Shown: one piece after another, positions 51,500 to 60,665 of the stretch | Layout of the letters: each line of letters begins with the position of its first letter | Numbering within the stretch: the stretch's first letter is position 1 | Assembly: GCA_964645645.1 (NCBI GenBank) | Contig: CAZYBC010000004.1 | Coordinates: forward strand, 10,346 to 74,345 | From: CAZYBC01 sp964645645 | GTDB lineage: Bacteria > Patescibacteriota > Microgenomatia > UBA1400 > PJMF01 | Direction: 5' to 3' | DNA: 64,000 nt | Position numbers and translations under genes: made by a program | The notes under the pieces: generated by a model | Told to the model about the DNA's origin: nothing | Databases searched by the model: none | The model's input: only the letters and a program-made list of their open reading frames with translations

Positions 51500-52753
51500 A
51501 TGAAAAAGTCATTCATTCTTCTCACCCTTACTGCCTTTGTTAGTTTGTTAATTGCCAGCTTTGGCTTAGCTAAACCAGCTTTAGCTTTACAATGTTTAGA
51601 GGAACGCAATCACACTCCTAGCACTAGTAACATTGAAGGCACTTATCTTTTTTACTGTAACCAACTTTCTTGTACTCATAGCCCAGATGCTAATAATAAT
51701 GATGTTTATGCTTTACGTTGTGATAGCAGTAATGCTGTTTATTACACTTACCGTTCTGGCAAAATTACAGATCAATGTGCCATTTTCCCAACTGGAGCAG
51801 GGGGTTATCACTATTTACCTACCGGCCAAGCTTGTGAATGTTTAGCTTATCAAATTGACTGGATGAGCAGAAATAGCAGCAATAATTTAGTTAATGTTGG
51901 TTGGACCATGGACGATGCTCCTCAAAGTAGCTGCGCTATTACCCTCACTCCTACGCCAACCATCAGCAAAACTCCAACTCCCACAAAAACTCCCACTCCA
52001 ACTAAAACTCCTACCCCTACCAAGACACCAACTCCTAGCTTAACTCCTACGCCAACTACTAAACCTCATTCTAGCTCTTGTGATGATCTTAATATTATTA
52101 GTGGCAACGATTCTTTAGTCCCAGCTACAGTTAAATTTGAAGCCAAGGCCAGTGATAGTGATAATTTAATCAGGAAATATAAATTCTATTTTGGCGATGG
52201 CGATAGTGAAGAAAGCTATTCCAACCAAATCAGTCACTATTATGATGTCTCTGGTACTTTTACTGCCAGAGTAGAAATTCAAGATAGCCAATCTAACTGG
52301 CAAACCAGCAGTGCTTGCACCGCTAGTGTCACTATTAAATCCTCAGAAGTAGAAAGCCATAAATCAGCTTGTAGCGATCTTTTTATTACCGCCGGTAACT
52401 ATAGTTATGCGCCTACCACCATTAATTTCACAATCAATGGTTATGATAACAAAGGAAATTTGCAAGCTTATCGAATTAATTATGGTGATAATCAGCAAGA
52501 AGAACTTAGTTATAATACCTTTAGTCATTATTATGCTCAGGCTGGTACTTACACCGTTTCTGCCTATGTTAAAGATTCTCATGGTAATTGGTTAGGCGGA
52601 AGCAATGGCTGTGTCAAATCAGTGACTATTAAAAATCACGTTTTAACTCGCCAACCAGAAACCGGTGCTAACTTATTAGTTTCTGGTTTAAGCCTTATGT
52701 CTGGCATCAGTGGTTTGATCCTTAGCTATCTAAAGAAACGCTTTAAAGCCTAA
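51500..52753 (+). CDS. secreted PKD-domain surface protein with QPETG sorting signal
   Basis: 417 residues: signal peptide (about 5-29), a Cys-rich domain, a low-complexity TPTPTKTPTPT linker (about residues 150-190), two PKD-like domains (FYFGDGDSEESYSNQISHYYDVSGTFTARVEI and the later YGDNQQEELSYNTFSHYY) with Cys pairs, and a C-terminal sorting signal: QPETG, a hydrophobic helix, then KKRFKA. The signal resembles LPXTG and the next gene is a sortase, so this protein is probably its covalently anchored substrate. Confidence 0.85.
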   Translation: MKKSFILLTLTAFVSLLIASFGLAKPALALQCLEERNHTPSTSNIEGTYLFYCNQLSCTHSPDANNNDVYALRCDSSNAVYYTYRSGKITDQCAIFPTGAGGYHYLPTGQACECLAYQIDWMSRNSSNNLVNVGWTMDDAPQSSCAITLTPTPTISKTPTPTKTPTPTKTPTPTKTPTPSLTPTPTTKPHSSSCDDLNIISGNDSLVPATVKFEAKASDSDNLIRKYKFYFGDGDSEESYSNQISHYYDVSGTFTARVEIQDSQSNWQTSSACTASVTIKSSEVESHKSACSDLFITAGNYSYAPTTINFTINGYDNKGNLQAYRINYGDNQQEELSYNTFSHYYAQAGTYTVSAYVKDSHGNWLGGSNGCVKSVTIKNHVLTRQPETGANLLVSGLSLMSGISGLILSYLKKRFKA

Positions 52754-52787
52754 TTCATTTAGTCGAATTTAGGCTTTAACTAAAAAC

Positions 52788-53420
52788 ATGAAAGTGTTAA
52801 GCAAAATCCCTGCTTGGGTACCACTAGCGTTAGCAGGCATCTTCATCATTTGGTTGTTGAATACTTTTGTGCCGATTATTATAGTGGAAAGCCGCTACCA
52901 AATTCAAAAATTCTTCCGTGAACAACTTAAAATTACTAGTTTAAAAGAACTGTTTGTGCCAGACTTTAGCGCCTTTAGTGACATTGGCTCTAGTTATAAA
53001 GATTTTGGCCTGTATATCCCCAGCATTTATCTTAATGAACCAATCATTGCTAATGTCGATGCCAATAACAAAAAAAACTATCAACAGGCACTCAAACAAG
53101 GCATCGCCCATGCCGCCGGGACGCCATTACCAGGCAATAGCGGACTTGGCTATTACTTTGCCCATTCTTCTAGTGCTGGCTTAATTTCTGCCAAAAGTGC
53201 TGTGTTTTATCTTTTAGGTAAATTAAAAGCCGGCGATCTTGTTTACATCTGGCACAACAATCAAAAGTTTACTTACCAAGTCACTCAAACTCAGATCACC
53301 CCTGCCAACCAAACTGATTTTCTTACAGCCCATTATGAACAAGAAACCATTGTCCTACAAACCTGTTGGCCAATAGGAACTAACCACCAACGCTTGTTGG
53401 TCTTTGCGCAAAGGCAATAA
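52788..53420 (+). CDS. sortase
   Basis: A 210-residue protein with an N-terminal membrane anchor (about 9-33) and a sortase barrel. The catalytic residues are His in YYFAHSS (about 126), Cys in LQTCWPIG (about 191) and Arg in NHQRLLVF (about 204); the TC-x-P-x-G...R order is that of class D/E-like housekeeping sortases. It cleaves sorting signals and links the protein to the cell surface. It starts 34 nt after a gene whose product ends in QPETG-TM-KKR, a natural partner. Confidence 0.88.
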   Translation: MKVLSKIPAWVPLALAGIFIIWLLNTFVPIIIVESRYQIQKFFREQLKITSLKELFVPDFSAFSDIGSSYKDFGLYIPSIYLNEPIIANVDANNKKNYQQALKQGIAHAAGTPLPGNSGLGYYFAHSSSAGLISAKSAVFYLLGKLKAGDLVYIWHNNQKFTYQVTQTQITPANQTDFLTAHYEQETIVLQTCWPIGTNHQRLLVFAQRQ

Positions 53421-53471
53421 AAACTAGGCTTAAAAAAGAGAGTTTTTAGGCCAAAAAAATAAAAGGAAAAA

Positions 53472-53645
53472 ATGGCAAAAAATAGAGTAAAAGAACCTAT
53501 AATTCCAAAAAAAGAATCTAATCTCGCTCAAAAAATAGCTGATTGGATATTAAATAATGCACCAGGTCTTTTTCTTTCTTTGATTAATCAAGATTCAATT
53601 GAAGCTTATGAAGATCCTAATCTTAAATATCAAAAAAAGAAGTAA
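53472..53645 (+). CDS. small unknown protein (57 residues)
   Basis: AAAAGGAAAA precedes an ATG opening a 57-codon gene: MAKNRVKEPIIPKKESNLAQ, then ADWILNNAPGLFLSLINQD and a basic end KYQKKK. It has a short amphipathic or weakly hydrophobic middle. I do not recognise it. The ribosome binding site and compact position between sortase and the next gene support it as a real gene. Confidence 0.5.
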   Translation: MAKNRVKEPIIPKKESNLAQKIADWILNNAPGLFLSLINQDSIEAYEDPNLKYQKKK

Positions 53646-53671
53646 ACCCCAAAATAAAACCCTCCACTTAA

Positions 53672-54193
53672 ATGCCAACCTCCAAAGAACAACTCACACC
53701 AGACCAACAAAGACTGCTTAAACAACGAAATCTTTCAGCACCAGCTGAAACACTTATTATTCAAGCTTTGCTAAGTGGAAATCCTCGCAAAATCCAAGCA
53801 GCAAAAGCCTTGCTTTCTGGTCACGCCTCATTACTAGACTTATGTTTAAATCAGCTCCCTGAGGAACCTTTAGAAAATTTTTGTCTAGCTGTCAATCAAG
53901 GCCTTTACGACGAAGCCATCGTGGCGCAAATGCAGGCTGATTTTCCTCATCTAACTAGAAGCTATTTAAAATTAAACCAGCCAGATTTTATAGGCATAGA
54001 TAAAAGTTTACTGATACGCAGTATTCAGGCTGTTTTCCAAACTATTTATCCAAGAAGAACTTATCACAATCTTTTATCTAGATCAGCTAACGATCTTCAC
54101 CAATTTATTGAACCGAACGCAATAAACAGAATTGTACAGTTATTTAAATCCAGAGCCACTGATAGAGGAAATATGTCCCAAGCCAAAAAATAG
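53672..54193 (+). CDS. hypothetical soluble helical protein
   Basis: A 173-residue protein with no membrane segment or signal, rich in Gln, Leu and Ala: TPDQQRLLKQRNLSAPAETLIIQALLSGNPRKIQAAKALLSGHASLLDLCL. It looks all-helical. I do not recognise a family; similar small proteins are common in candidate-phylum genomes. The start is the first ATG, 26 nt after the previous small gene. Confidence 0.5.
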   Translation: MPTSKEQLTPDQQRLLKQRNLSAPAETLIIQALLSGNPRKIQAAKALLSGHASLLDLCLNQLPEEPLENFCLAVNQGLYDEAIVAQMQADFPHLTRSYLKLNQPDFIGIDKSLLIRSIQAVFQTIYPRRTYHNLLSRSANDLHQFIEPNAINRIVQLFKSRATDRGNMSQAKK

Positions 54194-54316
54194 CGTTCAT
54201 TTTGCAAACCCCATAATCTTTTTTTTAGTCCATCATTAAAAGCACTTATAGCTTTATTTATCCAACCTATCTGTGGATTGTCTAAATTAAGTTTTTTTTA
54301 TATAAATGGGCCTAAG

Positions 54317-55102
54317 ATGACTACTTCCCAAAATCCCACTACTATCAAATATCTTACTAAAGATAATTTTAAAGAACTTAGCGAAAACTTTCTTACTAAA
54401 GATGACTTTAAAGAACTGAGCAAAAACTTTCTTACTAAGAATGATTTTAAAGAACTTAGTAAAAACTTTGTTACTAAAGATTACCTTAAAGAACTGAGCA
54501 AAAACTTTGTTACCAAAGACTATCTTAAAGAGTTTGGTAAAAACCTAATTTGTGAGCTTGATAAAAAATTTGTTACTAAAAAAGAATTTAAAGAATTTAG
54601 CACAGAAATTACTACCAACTACATTACTAGAACTGAACTTTATGAATTTGGTACAGAAGTTACTAATACTATTTTAGCTGGAGTAGACAGAATCGTAGAT
54701 AGAATTGATCATAGATTTTATAAAATCGAAGACAAACTAGGCAGAACTGAAGAAAGCCTAGATCAATTAACAGAGAGAGTAGATCTCTTAGAGCCTAGAA
54801 TTGATAAATTAGAAAAAGATCAAGTCATTTATGCTAACAAATTAAATAATTTATCTAAAAATGTAAACGAATTAAATATTAAATTTAAAAAATTAGACAA
54901 AAAAACTACTAATGTAGATAAACTCCTTGCTAACTTAGATAAAAAAATTTTCAATGTAGATACGCAACTTACCTATTTAGAAAATAGAATTGTTCATTTA
55001 GATAAAAAAACCAGTAACATAAGCACTAAACTCAAGTCTCAAATTAAACAACATCTAAAACTTAAAGAACAATTCAAATTTTTACATCCTAGCTTTGCTT
55101 AA
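54317..55102 (+). CDS. repeat and coiled-coil protein of unknown function
   Basis: About 261 residues. The N-terminal third is five near-identical 13-residue repeats (LTKDDFKELSKNF type), then a linker (FVTKKEFKEF, YITRTELYEFGTEV), then a long coiled coil (DRIDHRFYKIEDKLGRTEESLDQLTERVDLLEPRIDKLE and on to the end). No signal or membrane segment. The coiled-coil portion resembles tail-fibre-like or 'DUF-type' structural proteins. I used the ATG at 54317; the upstream in-frame TTG has no support and overlaps a TATATAAA promoter-like stretch. Confidence 0.6.
   Translation: MTTSQNPTTIKYLTKDNFKELSENFLTKDDFKELSKNFLTKNDFKELSKNFVTKDYLKELSKNFVTKDYLKEFGKNLICELDKKFVTKKEFKEFSTEITTNYITRTELYEFGTEVTNTILAGVDRIVDRIDHRFYKIEDKLGRTEESLDQLTERVDLLEPRIDKLEKDQVIYANKLNNLSKNVNELNIKFKKLDKKTTNVDKLLANLDKKIFNVDTQLTYLENRIVHLDKKTSNISTKLKSQIKQHLKLKEQFKFLHPSFA
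54350..54544 (+). repeat. in-gene 39-nt tandem repeats (five units)
   Basis: Five consecutive units of 39 nt encode the 13-residue repeat T-K-(D/N)-x-(F/L)-K-E-(L/F)-(S/G)-x-N-x-(F/V). DNA identity between units is high, so slippage or recombination could change the copy number. Confidence 0.7.
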
Positions 55103-55204
55103 GATTTTAGTTTCGCCACTTTGCCCACCACTTTCTTAGCACTCAAAACTTCATTCTGCTAATTGCCCCTTTTCAAGCTCCAGCACACTAGCTAAAATAG
55201 AACT

Positions 55205-57763
55205 ATGAATCCAAACCAATTCACTACCAAAGCCGCCCAAGCTTTACAGGAGGCTTTTCAACTCGCTAATAAAGTTCAAGATAGCCAACTCACACCTTGG
55301 CATTTACTCTACGTCTTGATTAAGCAACCAGATGGCTTAATTCCTACCTTGTTACAAAAATTAGAGCAAGACCCTCAAGCCTTAGCCCAACAAGTTCAAG
55401 ATAAATTACGGCAATTGCCTAAACTAGCTACCGCTAGTGAGGTTTATCCTTCCGCCCAACTTAACCAAGTGCTGAGTCAAGCCGAAACTCAAGCAGCTAA
55501 ATTAAAAGATGAATATTTAAGCACTGAGCATCTTTTTTTAGCCTTGCTTGAACAGCCAGAAATTAGCCAGCTTCTTAAGCTAAAACCACAACAAGTGTTA
55601 GCAGTGCTCAAAACAATCCGCGGTAACCAAAAAGTTACTGATCAAGATCCGGAAAATAAATATCAGGCCTTAGAAAAGTATACCCAAAATTTTACTCAAT
55701 TAGCCAGAGAAGGAAAAATTGACCCAGTTATTGGGCGTGATGCAGAAATCAGACGGATTACTCAAATTTTATCTCGCCGCACCAAAAATAATCCTGTGCT
55801 AGTCGGTGAACCAGGCACTGGTAAAACTGCCATTGTAGAAGGTCTAGCCAGAAAAATTATTGATAATGACGTTCCAGATGCTTTAAAAAATAAAACCATT
55901 CTTAACCTCGACATGGGGGCTTTGATTGCCGGAGCTAAATATCGCGGGGAATTTGAAGATCGGCTCAAAGCCGTGATTAAAGAAATTGAAAAAAGTGATA
56001 GCCAACTTATTCTTTTTATTGATGAACTACACACCATTGTGGGAGCCGGGGCTAGCGAGGGTAGTACCGATGCTGGTAACTTACTCAAACCAGCTTTAGC
56101 CCGTGGCACTTTACGAACCATTGGCGCCACTACCTTAAAAGAATATCGCAAATATATTGAAAAAGATGCCGCTTTAGAACGGCGTTTCCAGCCAGTAATG
56201 GTAGAAGAGCCTAGCTTAGAAGACGCTATTTCCATTTTGCGAGGCATCAAAGAAAAATACGAAGCCCACCATGGCGTCAGAATTCGTGACAATGCCATTG
56301 TAGCCGCGGTTAATTTGTCTGATCGCTACATTACTGATCGTTTTTTGCCAGATAAAGCCATTGATCTGATGGATGAAGCTGCCAGTGCCATTCGCATCGA
56401 AATTGATAGCAAGCCTACCGTGATTGACCAGCTAGAAAGAAAGATTCGCCAACTAGAAATTGAAAAGCAAGCTCTCAAAAAAGAAAAAGATCAAGCTAGC
56501 CAAGATCGGCTCAAGGCAATTGATAAAGAACTGAGTGAACTCAAAGAACAACATCAACAACTAGATTTGCATTGGCAAAATGAGAAAAAAATCATTGACC
56601 AAATCAAGCAAGCTAGCAAAAAAATAGATCAACTTCGTGAGGAAGCTAAAATTGCTGAACGCAACTATGATTTAGAAAAAGTTGCCAAAATTAACTATGG
56701 CGAAATTCCAGAATTAGAAAAAAGCCTTAAAGCCAGTAAACAAGAACTTACTAAACTGCAAAAAGATCGACAAATTCTTAAAGAAGAAGTCACTGCCGAA
56801 GACATTGCCAGTGTTGTTGCGCGCTGGACTGGTATTCCAGTAGAAAGAATGCTCAAAAGTGAAACTGACAAGCTCGTTAACTTAGAAGCTGAGTTAGCCA
56901 AGCAAGTAGTCGGTCAAGAAACAGCAGTTAAAGCTGTCGCCAATGCTATCCGCCGCAATAAAGCTGGGCTGGGCGATCTTGATCGCCCCATTGGTTCGTT
57001 TATTTTTCTTGGACCAACTGGAGTAGGGAAGACTCAATTAGCCAAAACTTTGGCTGGTTTTCTCTTTAACGATGAAAAAATGATCATCCGCATTGATATG
57101 AGCGAATACATGGAAAAACACAGTGTCGCTCGTTTGGTTGGTTCGCCACCAGGATATGTGGGTTATGAAGAAGGTGGGCAACTCACCGAAGCAGTGCGCC
57201 GGCATCCTTACAGTGTCATTTTATTTGACGAAATTGAAAAAGCTCATCCGGATGTTTTTAATATTCTGCTTCAAATTTTGGACGATGGCCGCCTCACTGA
57301 TAGCAAAGGTCGTACGGTAAACTTCAAAAATACCATCATTATTATGACCTCCAACTTAGGTAGCGATCTTATTAGCCAATTTAAAGACAAACCAGCTAAA
57401 CAAGAAGAAGCTATTCAACAATTGTTGCGTCAAACCTTTAAACCTGAATTTTTGAATCGGGTGGACGAAACTATTATTTTCCAACAGCTTAGCCAAGAAC
57501 AAATTAAAGCTATTGTTAAATTGCAGCTAGAAGAAATTAAACAACGGCTGGCTAAAAAGCAACTTAGCCTAAATGTTACTGACGCCGCAGTTGATTATTT
57601 TGCGCAAACTGGCTTTGACCCAGTTTTTGGAGCTAGACCATTAAAAAGACTCATTCAAAAAGAAATCTTAGATCAACTATCTTTGGAATTAATTGAAGGT
57701 AAAATTCAGGATGGTCAGACAATTAAATTGGATTATAATAACAAAAAACTACAATTTGTATGA
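55205..57763 (+). CDS. clpB: ClpB-type AAA+ disaggregase
   Basis: 852 residues: Clp_N repeats (1-145), first AAA+ domain (Walker A GEPGTGKT about 200, Walker B LILFIDELH), a middle coiled coil (about 405-525, the M-domain that docks DnaK and gives disaggregase activity), second AAA+ domain (GPTGVGKT about 602, VILFDEIEKAHPDVF) and the D2-small domain. It lacks a ClpP-binding loop as far as I can see. It rescues aggregated proteins with DnaK. TAAAAT ends 6 nt before the ATG (leaderless type). No CIRCE-like element was found upstream. Confidence 0.95.
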   Translation: MNPNQFTTKAAQALQEAFQLANKVQDSQLTPWHLLYVLIKQPDGLIPTLLQKLEQDPQALAQQVQDKLRQLPKLATASEVYPSAQLNQVLSQAETQAAKLKDEYLSTEHLFLALLEQPEISQLLKLKPQQVLAVLKTIRGNQKVTDQDPENKYQALEKYTQNFTQLAREGKIDPVIGRDAEIRRITQILSRRTKNNPVLVGEPGTGKTAIVEGLARKIIDNDVPDALKNKTILNLDMGALIAGAKYRGEFEDRLKAVIKEIEKSDSQLILFIDELHTIVGAGASEGSTDAGNLLKPALARGTLRTIGATTLKEYRKYIEKDAALERRFQPVMVEEPSLEDAISILRGIKEKYEAHHGVRIRDNAIVAAVNLSDRYITDRFLPDKAIDLMDEAASAIRIEIDSKPTVIDQLERKIRQLEIEKQALKKEKDQASQDRLKAIDKELSELKEQHQQLDLHWQNEKKIIDQIKQASKKIDQLREEAKIAERNYDLEKVAKINYGEIPELEKSLKASKQELTKLQKDRQILKEEVTAEDIASVVARWTGIPVERMLKSETDKLVNLEAELAKQVVGQETAVKAVANAIRRNKAGLGDLDRPIGSFIFLGPTGVGKTQLAKTLAGFLFNDEKMIIRIDMSEYMEKHSVARLVGSPPGYVGYEEGGQLTEAVRRHPYSVILFDEIEKAHPDVFNILLQILDDGRLTDSKGRTVNFKNTIIIMTSNLGSDLISQFKDKPAKQEEAIQQLLRQTFKPEFLNRVDETIIFQQLSQEQIKAIVKLQLEEIKQRLAKKQLSLNVTDAAVDYFAQTGFDPVFGARPLKRLIQKEILDQLSLELIEGKIQDGQTIKLDYNNKKLQFV

Positions 57764-57787
57764 TACAATATTGAGGTTATTTAGGAT

Positions 57788-57861
57788 GGGTGTGTAGCTC
57801 AGTTGGTTAGAGCGCTATCCTGATAAGATAGAGGTCCTTGGTTCGAGTCCAAGCACACCCA
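57788..57861 (+). tRNA. tRNA-Ile (GAT)
   Basis: A 74-nt cloverleaf: acceptor GGGTGTG/CACACCC, D-arm GCTC/GAGC, anticodon stem CTATC/GATAG with loop CTGATAA (anticodon GAT), T-arm CTTGG-TTCGAGT-CCAAG. CCA is not encoded. It lies 24 nt after clpB. Confidence 0.96.
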
Positions 57862-58032
57862 CTACCAAATAAAACCAAGTCTAAATTTCATCCCTCAAAA
57901 CCTCTTTTTTGATATAATTAGCAATAAAAAGCTATATTTTTATGGATAAAATATTAGACTTGAAAATTAGCAGTCACTAAGATAGAATGCTAAAGTTAAT
58001 AAATAAGCAAAAAGATTGATATACAGGAATAA

Positions 58033-60603
58033 ATGAAAGATAACAAAAAAGATCAAAATACATCAAAAACTAACGATAAAACTTCTGCAGACCTCAAGGC
58101 TACAGAAGAAAAGCTTGATCAAGTCATTGATCGTCTAAAAAAAATGGCTAAAAAAAGCGCTAAGCTAGCTGCCACAGCTGCTGTTAATTCTTCAACACCC
58201 CAACCAATAACTGCTCAAGCAATTAAACCTCAAGCTAAAGAAAAACCAGCTACCCCTAAACTTAATTTACCTGAACCATTACTCACGCTACCAGTTATTC
58301 CGGTCCGTGAAGGTGTGCTTTTCCCCAGTACTGAATCAATTTTAACCTTTGGCAGAGAGATTTCTAAAAAAGCTTTACTCAATGCTGCTCATAATAAAAA
58401 TTATGTCGTCTTAGTCACTCAAAAAAGAGCCAATCTTAAAAATCCTCAGCCCAATGATCTTTATCAGGTTGGCACTTTAGCGATTATTGAACGAAGCATT
58501 AAAAATGAAGATACGATTAGTGCTTTAGTCCGTGGCATTAGCCGAGTAAAAATTCTTAATTTTGTTCAATTAGCGCCAATGATGATGGCCCAAGTAGTTA
58601 AAATCAAAGAAATCCTCACTAGAGATGATGAGCTCATGGCTTTAAGCAGCCATTTACAAAAATTATTCCGCGAAATTGTTCAATTAGGCAAACCAGTTGA
58701 GTTTCTAAGCTTTATGAAACTAATGAGTGGGGTTAACGAAGGCGAGCTGGCTGACCAAATTGCTAGTACTTTAGACCTTAAAACCGCGCAACGTCAACAA
58801 CTTTTGGAAACCTTTGAAGTTAAAACTCGAATCAAAAAAGTGATTGAACAACTCACTCACGAAATGAAAGTGTTAGAGATTGAAAAAGATGTGGTGCATA
58901 AAACCCAGAAAAAGTTTGATCAAAGCATGCGCGAAAGTATTTTGCGAGAGAGATTAAAAACTATTCAAAAAGAATTAGGGGAGATTGATGAAACCCAAGC
59001 CTTAAGTTTAGACTATCGCAAAAAACTTAAAAAACTGCATTTGGAAACCAAACTTCACCAACAAATTGACAAAGAAATTACTCGCTTAGAGCAAATGTCT
59101 GTTAATAATCCAGAATCTGGTTATATTAGAGCTTGGCTAGACACTGTTTTTGATTTACCATGGGGGATTAAAGACCAAACTAATATTGAATTAAAGAAAG
59201 CCGAAAAAATTTTGGAAAAAAATCATTATGGTTTAAAAGATGTCAAAGATAGAATCTTAGAATACATTGCTGTTTTACAACTAAGCACCTTACAAAAAAA
59301 ACAAGCTGCTAAGGCTCCTACTATTTTATGTTTTGTCGGCCCTCCAGGTGTAGGTAAAACTAGCATTGGCAAATCAATTGCCCAAAGTTTAGGCCGTAAA
59401 TTTACTAAAATTTCTTTAGGTGGTATTCGTGATGAAGCAGAAATTAGAGGCCATCGCCGTACTTATGTAGGGGCTATGGCTGGTAGAATTATCAACGGCA
59501 TTAAACAAGCAGGCAGTTTAAATCCAGTGTTCATGCTAGATGAAGTAGATAAAATTGGTCAGGATTTTCGTGGCGACCCAGCTGCTGCTTTGTTAGAAGT
59601 GTTAGACCCAGAACAAAATCAAAATTTTGAAGATCATTATTTAGATTTTCCTTTTGATTTATCACAGGTTATTTTTATCACCACTGCTAATACTTTAGAT
59701 ACTATCCCACCAGCCTTACGAGATCGTTTAGAAATCATTGCTTATTCTGGTTATACCTTTGAGGAAAAATTCCAAATTGCTCAAAAACATTTATTAGATA
59801 AAGTTTTAGAAAAAAATAGCTTACAAAAAACTCAAATTAGCTTAACTGACGAAGCCTTAAATATGATCATCCAACGTTATACCAGAGAAGCTGGAGTGCG
59901 TGATTTAGAAAGACAATTAGGCAAAATTGCTAGAAAAGTGGCCAGAAAATTAGTCGAAAATAAAAAAACTAGCCCTCAAACTTATCAGATTGAGCCTAAA
60001 TTAGTTAAAAAATTCTTAGGCCCAGAAATTTTTGATGTTACTTTAGCTGAAACAGCTGACCAAATTGGCTTAGCCAATGGTTTAGCCTGGACCAGCATGG
60101 GGGGAGATATGTTGTTTATTGAGGTGGCACTGACTCCTGGCAAAGGACAAATCAAACTCACTGGCCAATTAGGCAATGTAATGAAAGAATCAGCTCAAAC
60201 AGCTCTCACATATATTAAAGCCCACGCTCAAGATTTAGCCATCAAACCCAGTTTATTTGAAAAAAACGATGTACATATCCATGTCCCAGAAGGCGCTGTG
60301 CCAAAAGACGGTCCTTCGGCTGGCATTACCATGACCACTGCCATTGCTTCTGCTTTCAGCCAGAAAAAAATCAGACGTGACTTGGCTATGACAGGGGAAG
60401 TTACCCTGCGAGGTAGAGTTTTACGCATTGGCGGCCTTAAAGAAAAAAGCATTGCCGCACATCGCTCAGGAATTAAAACTATTATTATCCCTGCGGATAA
60501 TCAACGAGATTTAGTAGAATTACCCAAGAGTGTTAAACAAGCTATCAACTTTGTGCCAGTTAAAGATGTGGCAGACGTGCTGAAGTTGGCTTTAAAAAAT
60601 TAA
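58033..60603 (+). CDS. lon: ATP-dependent Lon protease
   Basis: 856 residues. A Lys-rich extension of about 80 residues unusual for Lon precedes the N-terminal substrate domain (LPVIPVREGVLFPST). The AAA+ module has GPPGVGKT (about 436) and VFMLDEVDKIG. The protease domain has the catalytic Ser in PKDGPSAG (about 761) and Lys in GGLKEKSIAAHRSG (about 803). It degrades misfolded and regulatory proteins. AGGA stands 9 nt before the ATG. The extension resembles disordered linkers. Confidence 0.96.
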   Translation: MKDNKKDQNTSKTNDKTSADLKATEEKLDQVIDRLKKMAKKSAKLAATAAVNSSTPQPITAQAIKPQAKEKPATPKLNLPEPLLTLPVIPVREGVLFPSTESILTFGREISKKALLNAAHNKNYVVLVTQKRANLKNPQPNDLYQVGTLAIIERSIKNEDTISALVRGISRVKILNFVQLAPMMMAQVVKIKEILTRDDELMALSSHLQKLFREIVQLGKPVEFLSFMKLMSGVNEGELADQIASTLDLKTAQRQQLLETFEVKTRIKKVIEQLTHEMKVLEIEKDVVHKTQKKFDQSMRESILRERLKTIQKELGEIDETQALSLDYRKKLKKLHLETKLHQQIDKEITRLEQMSVNNPESGYIRAWLDTVFDLPWGIKDQTNIELKKAEKILEKNHYGLKDVKDRILEYIAVLQLSTLQKKQAAKAPTILCFVGPPGVGKTSIGKSIAQSLGRKFTKISLGGIRDEAEIRGHRRTYVGAMAGRIINGIKQAGSLNPVFMLDEVDKIGQDFRGDPAAALLEVLDPEQNQNFEDHYLDFPFDLSQVIFITTANTLDTIPPALRDRLEIIAYSGYTFEEKFQIAQKHLLDKVLEKNSLQKTQISLTDEALNMIIQRYTREAGVRDLERQLGKIARKVARKLVENKKTSPQTYQIEPKLVKKFLGPEIFDVTLAETADQIGLANGLAWTSMGGDMLFIEVALTPGKGQIKLTGQLGNVMKESAQTALTYIKAHAQDLAIKPSLFEKNDVHIHVPEGAVPKDGPSAGITMTTAIASAFSQKKIRRDLAMTGEVTLRGRVLRIGGLKEKSIAAHRSGIKTIIIPADNQRDLVELPKSVKQAINFVPVKDVADVLKLALKN

Positions 60604-60665
60604 CTCACAGTTAAGCCTCAAAAGTCAGAATAAAGTCAGTTTTTTATGTTAAACTAGACTTAGTT

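Noticed and set aside
51957..52066. Short-period repeat (ACTCC/ACC units) as a CRISPR or satellite
   Set aside because: It is the coding sequence of the TPTPTKTPTPT linker in the PKD protein. There are no spacers.
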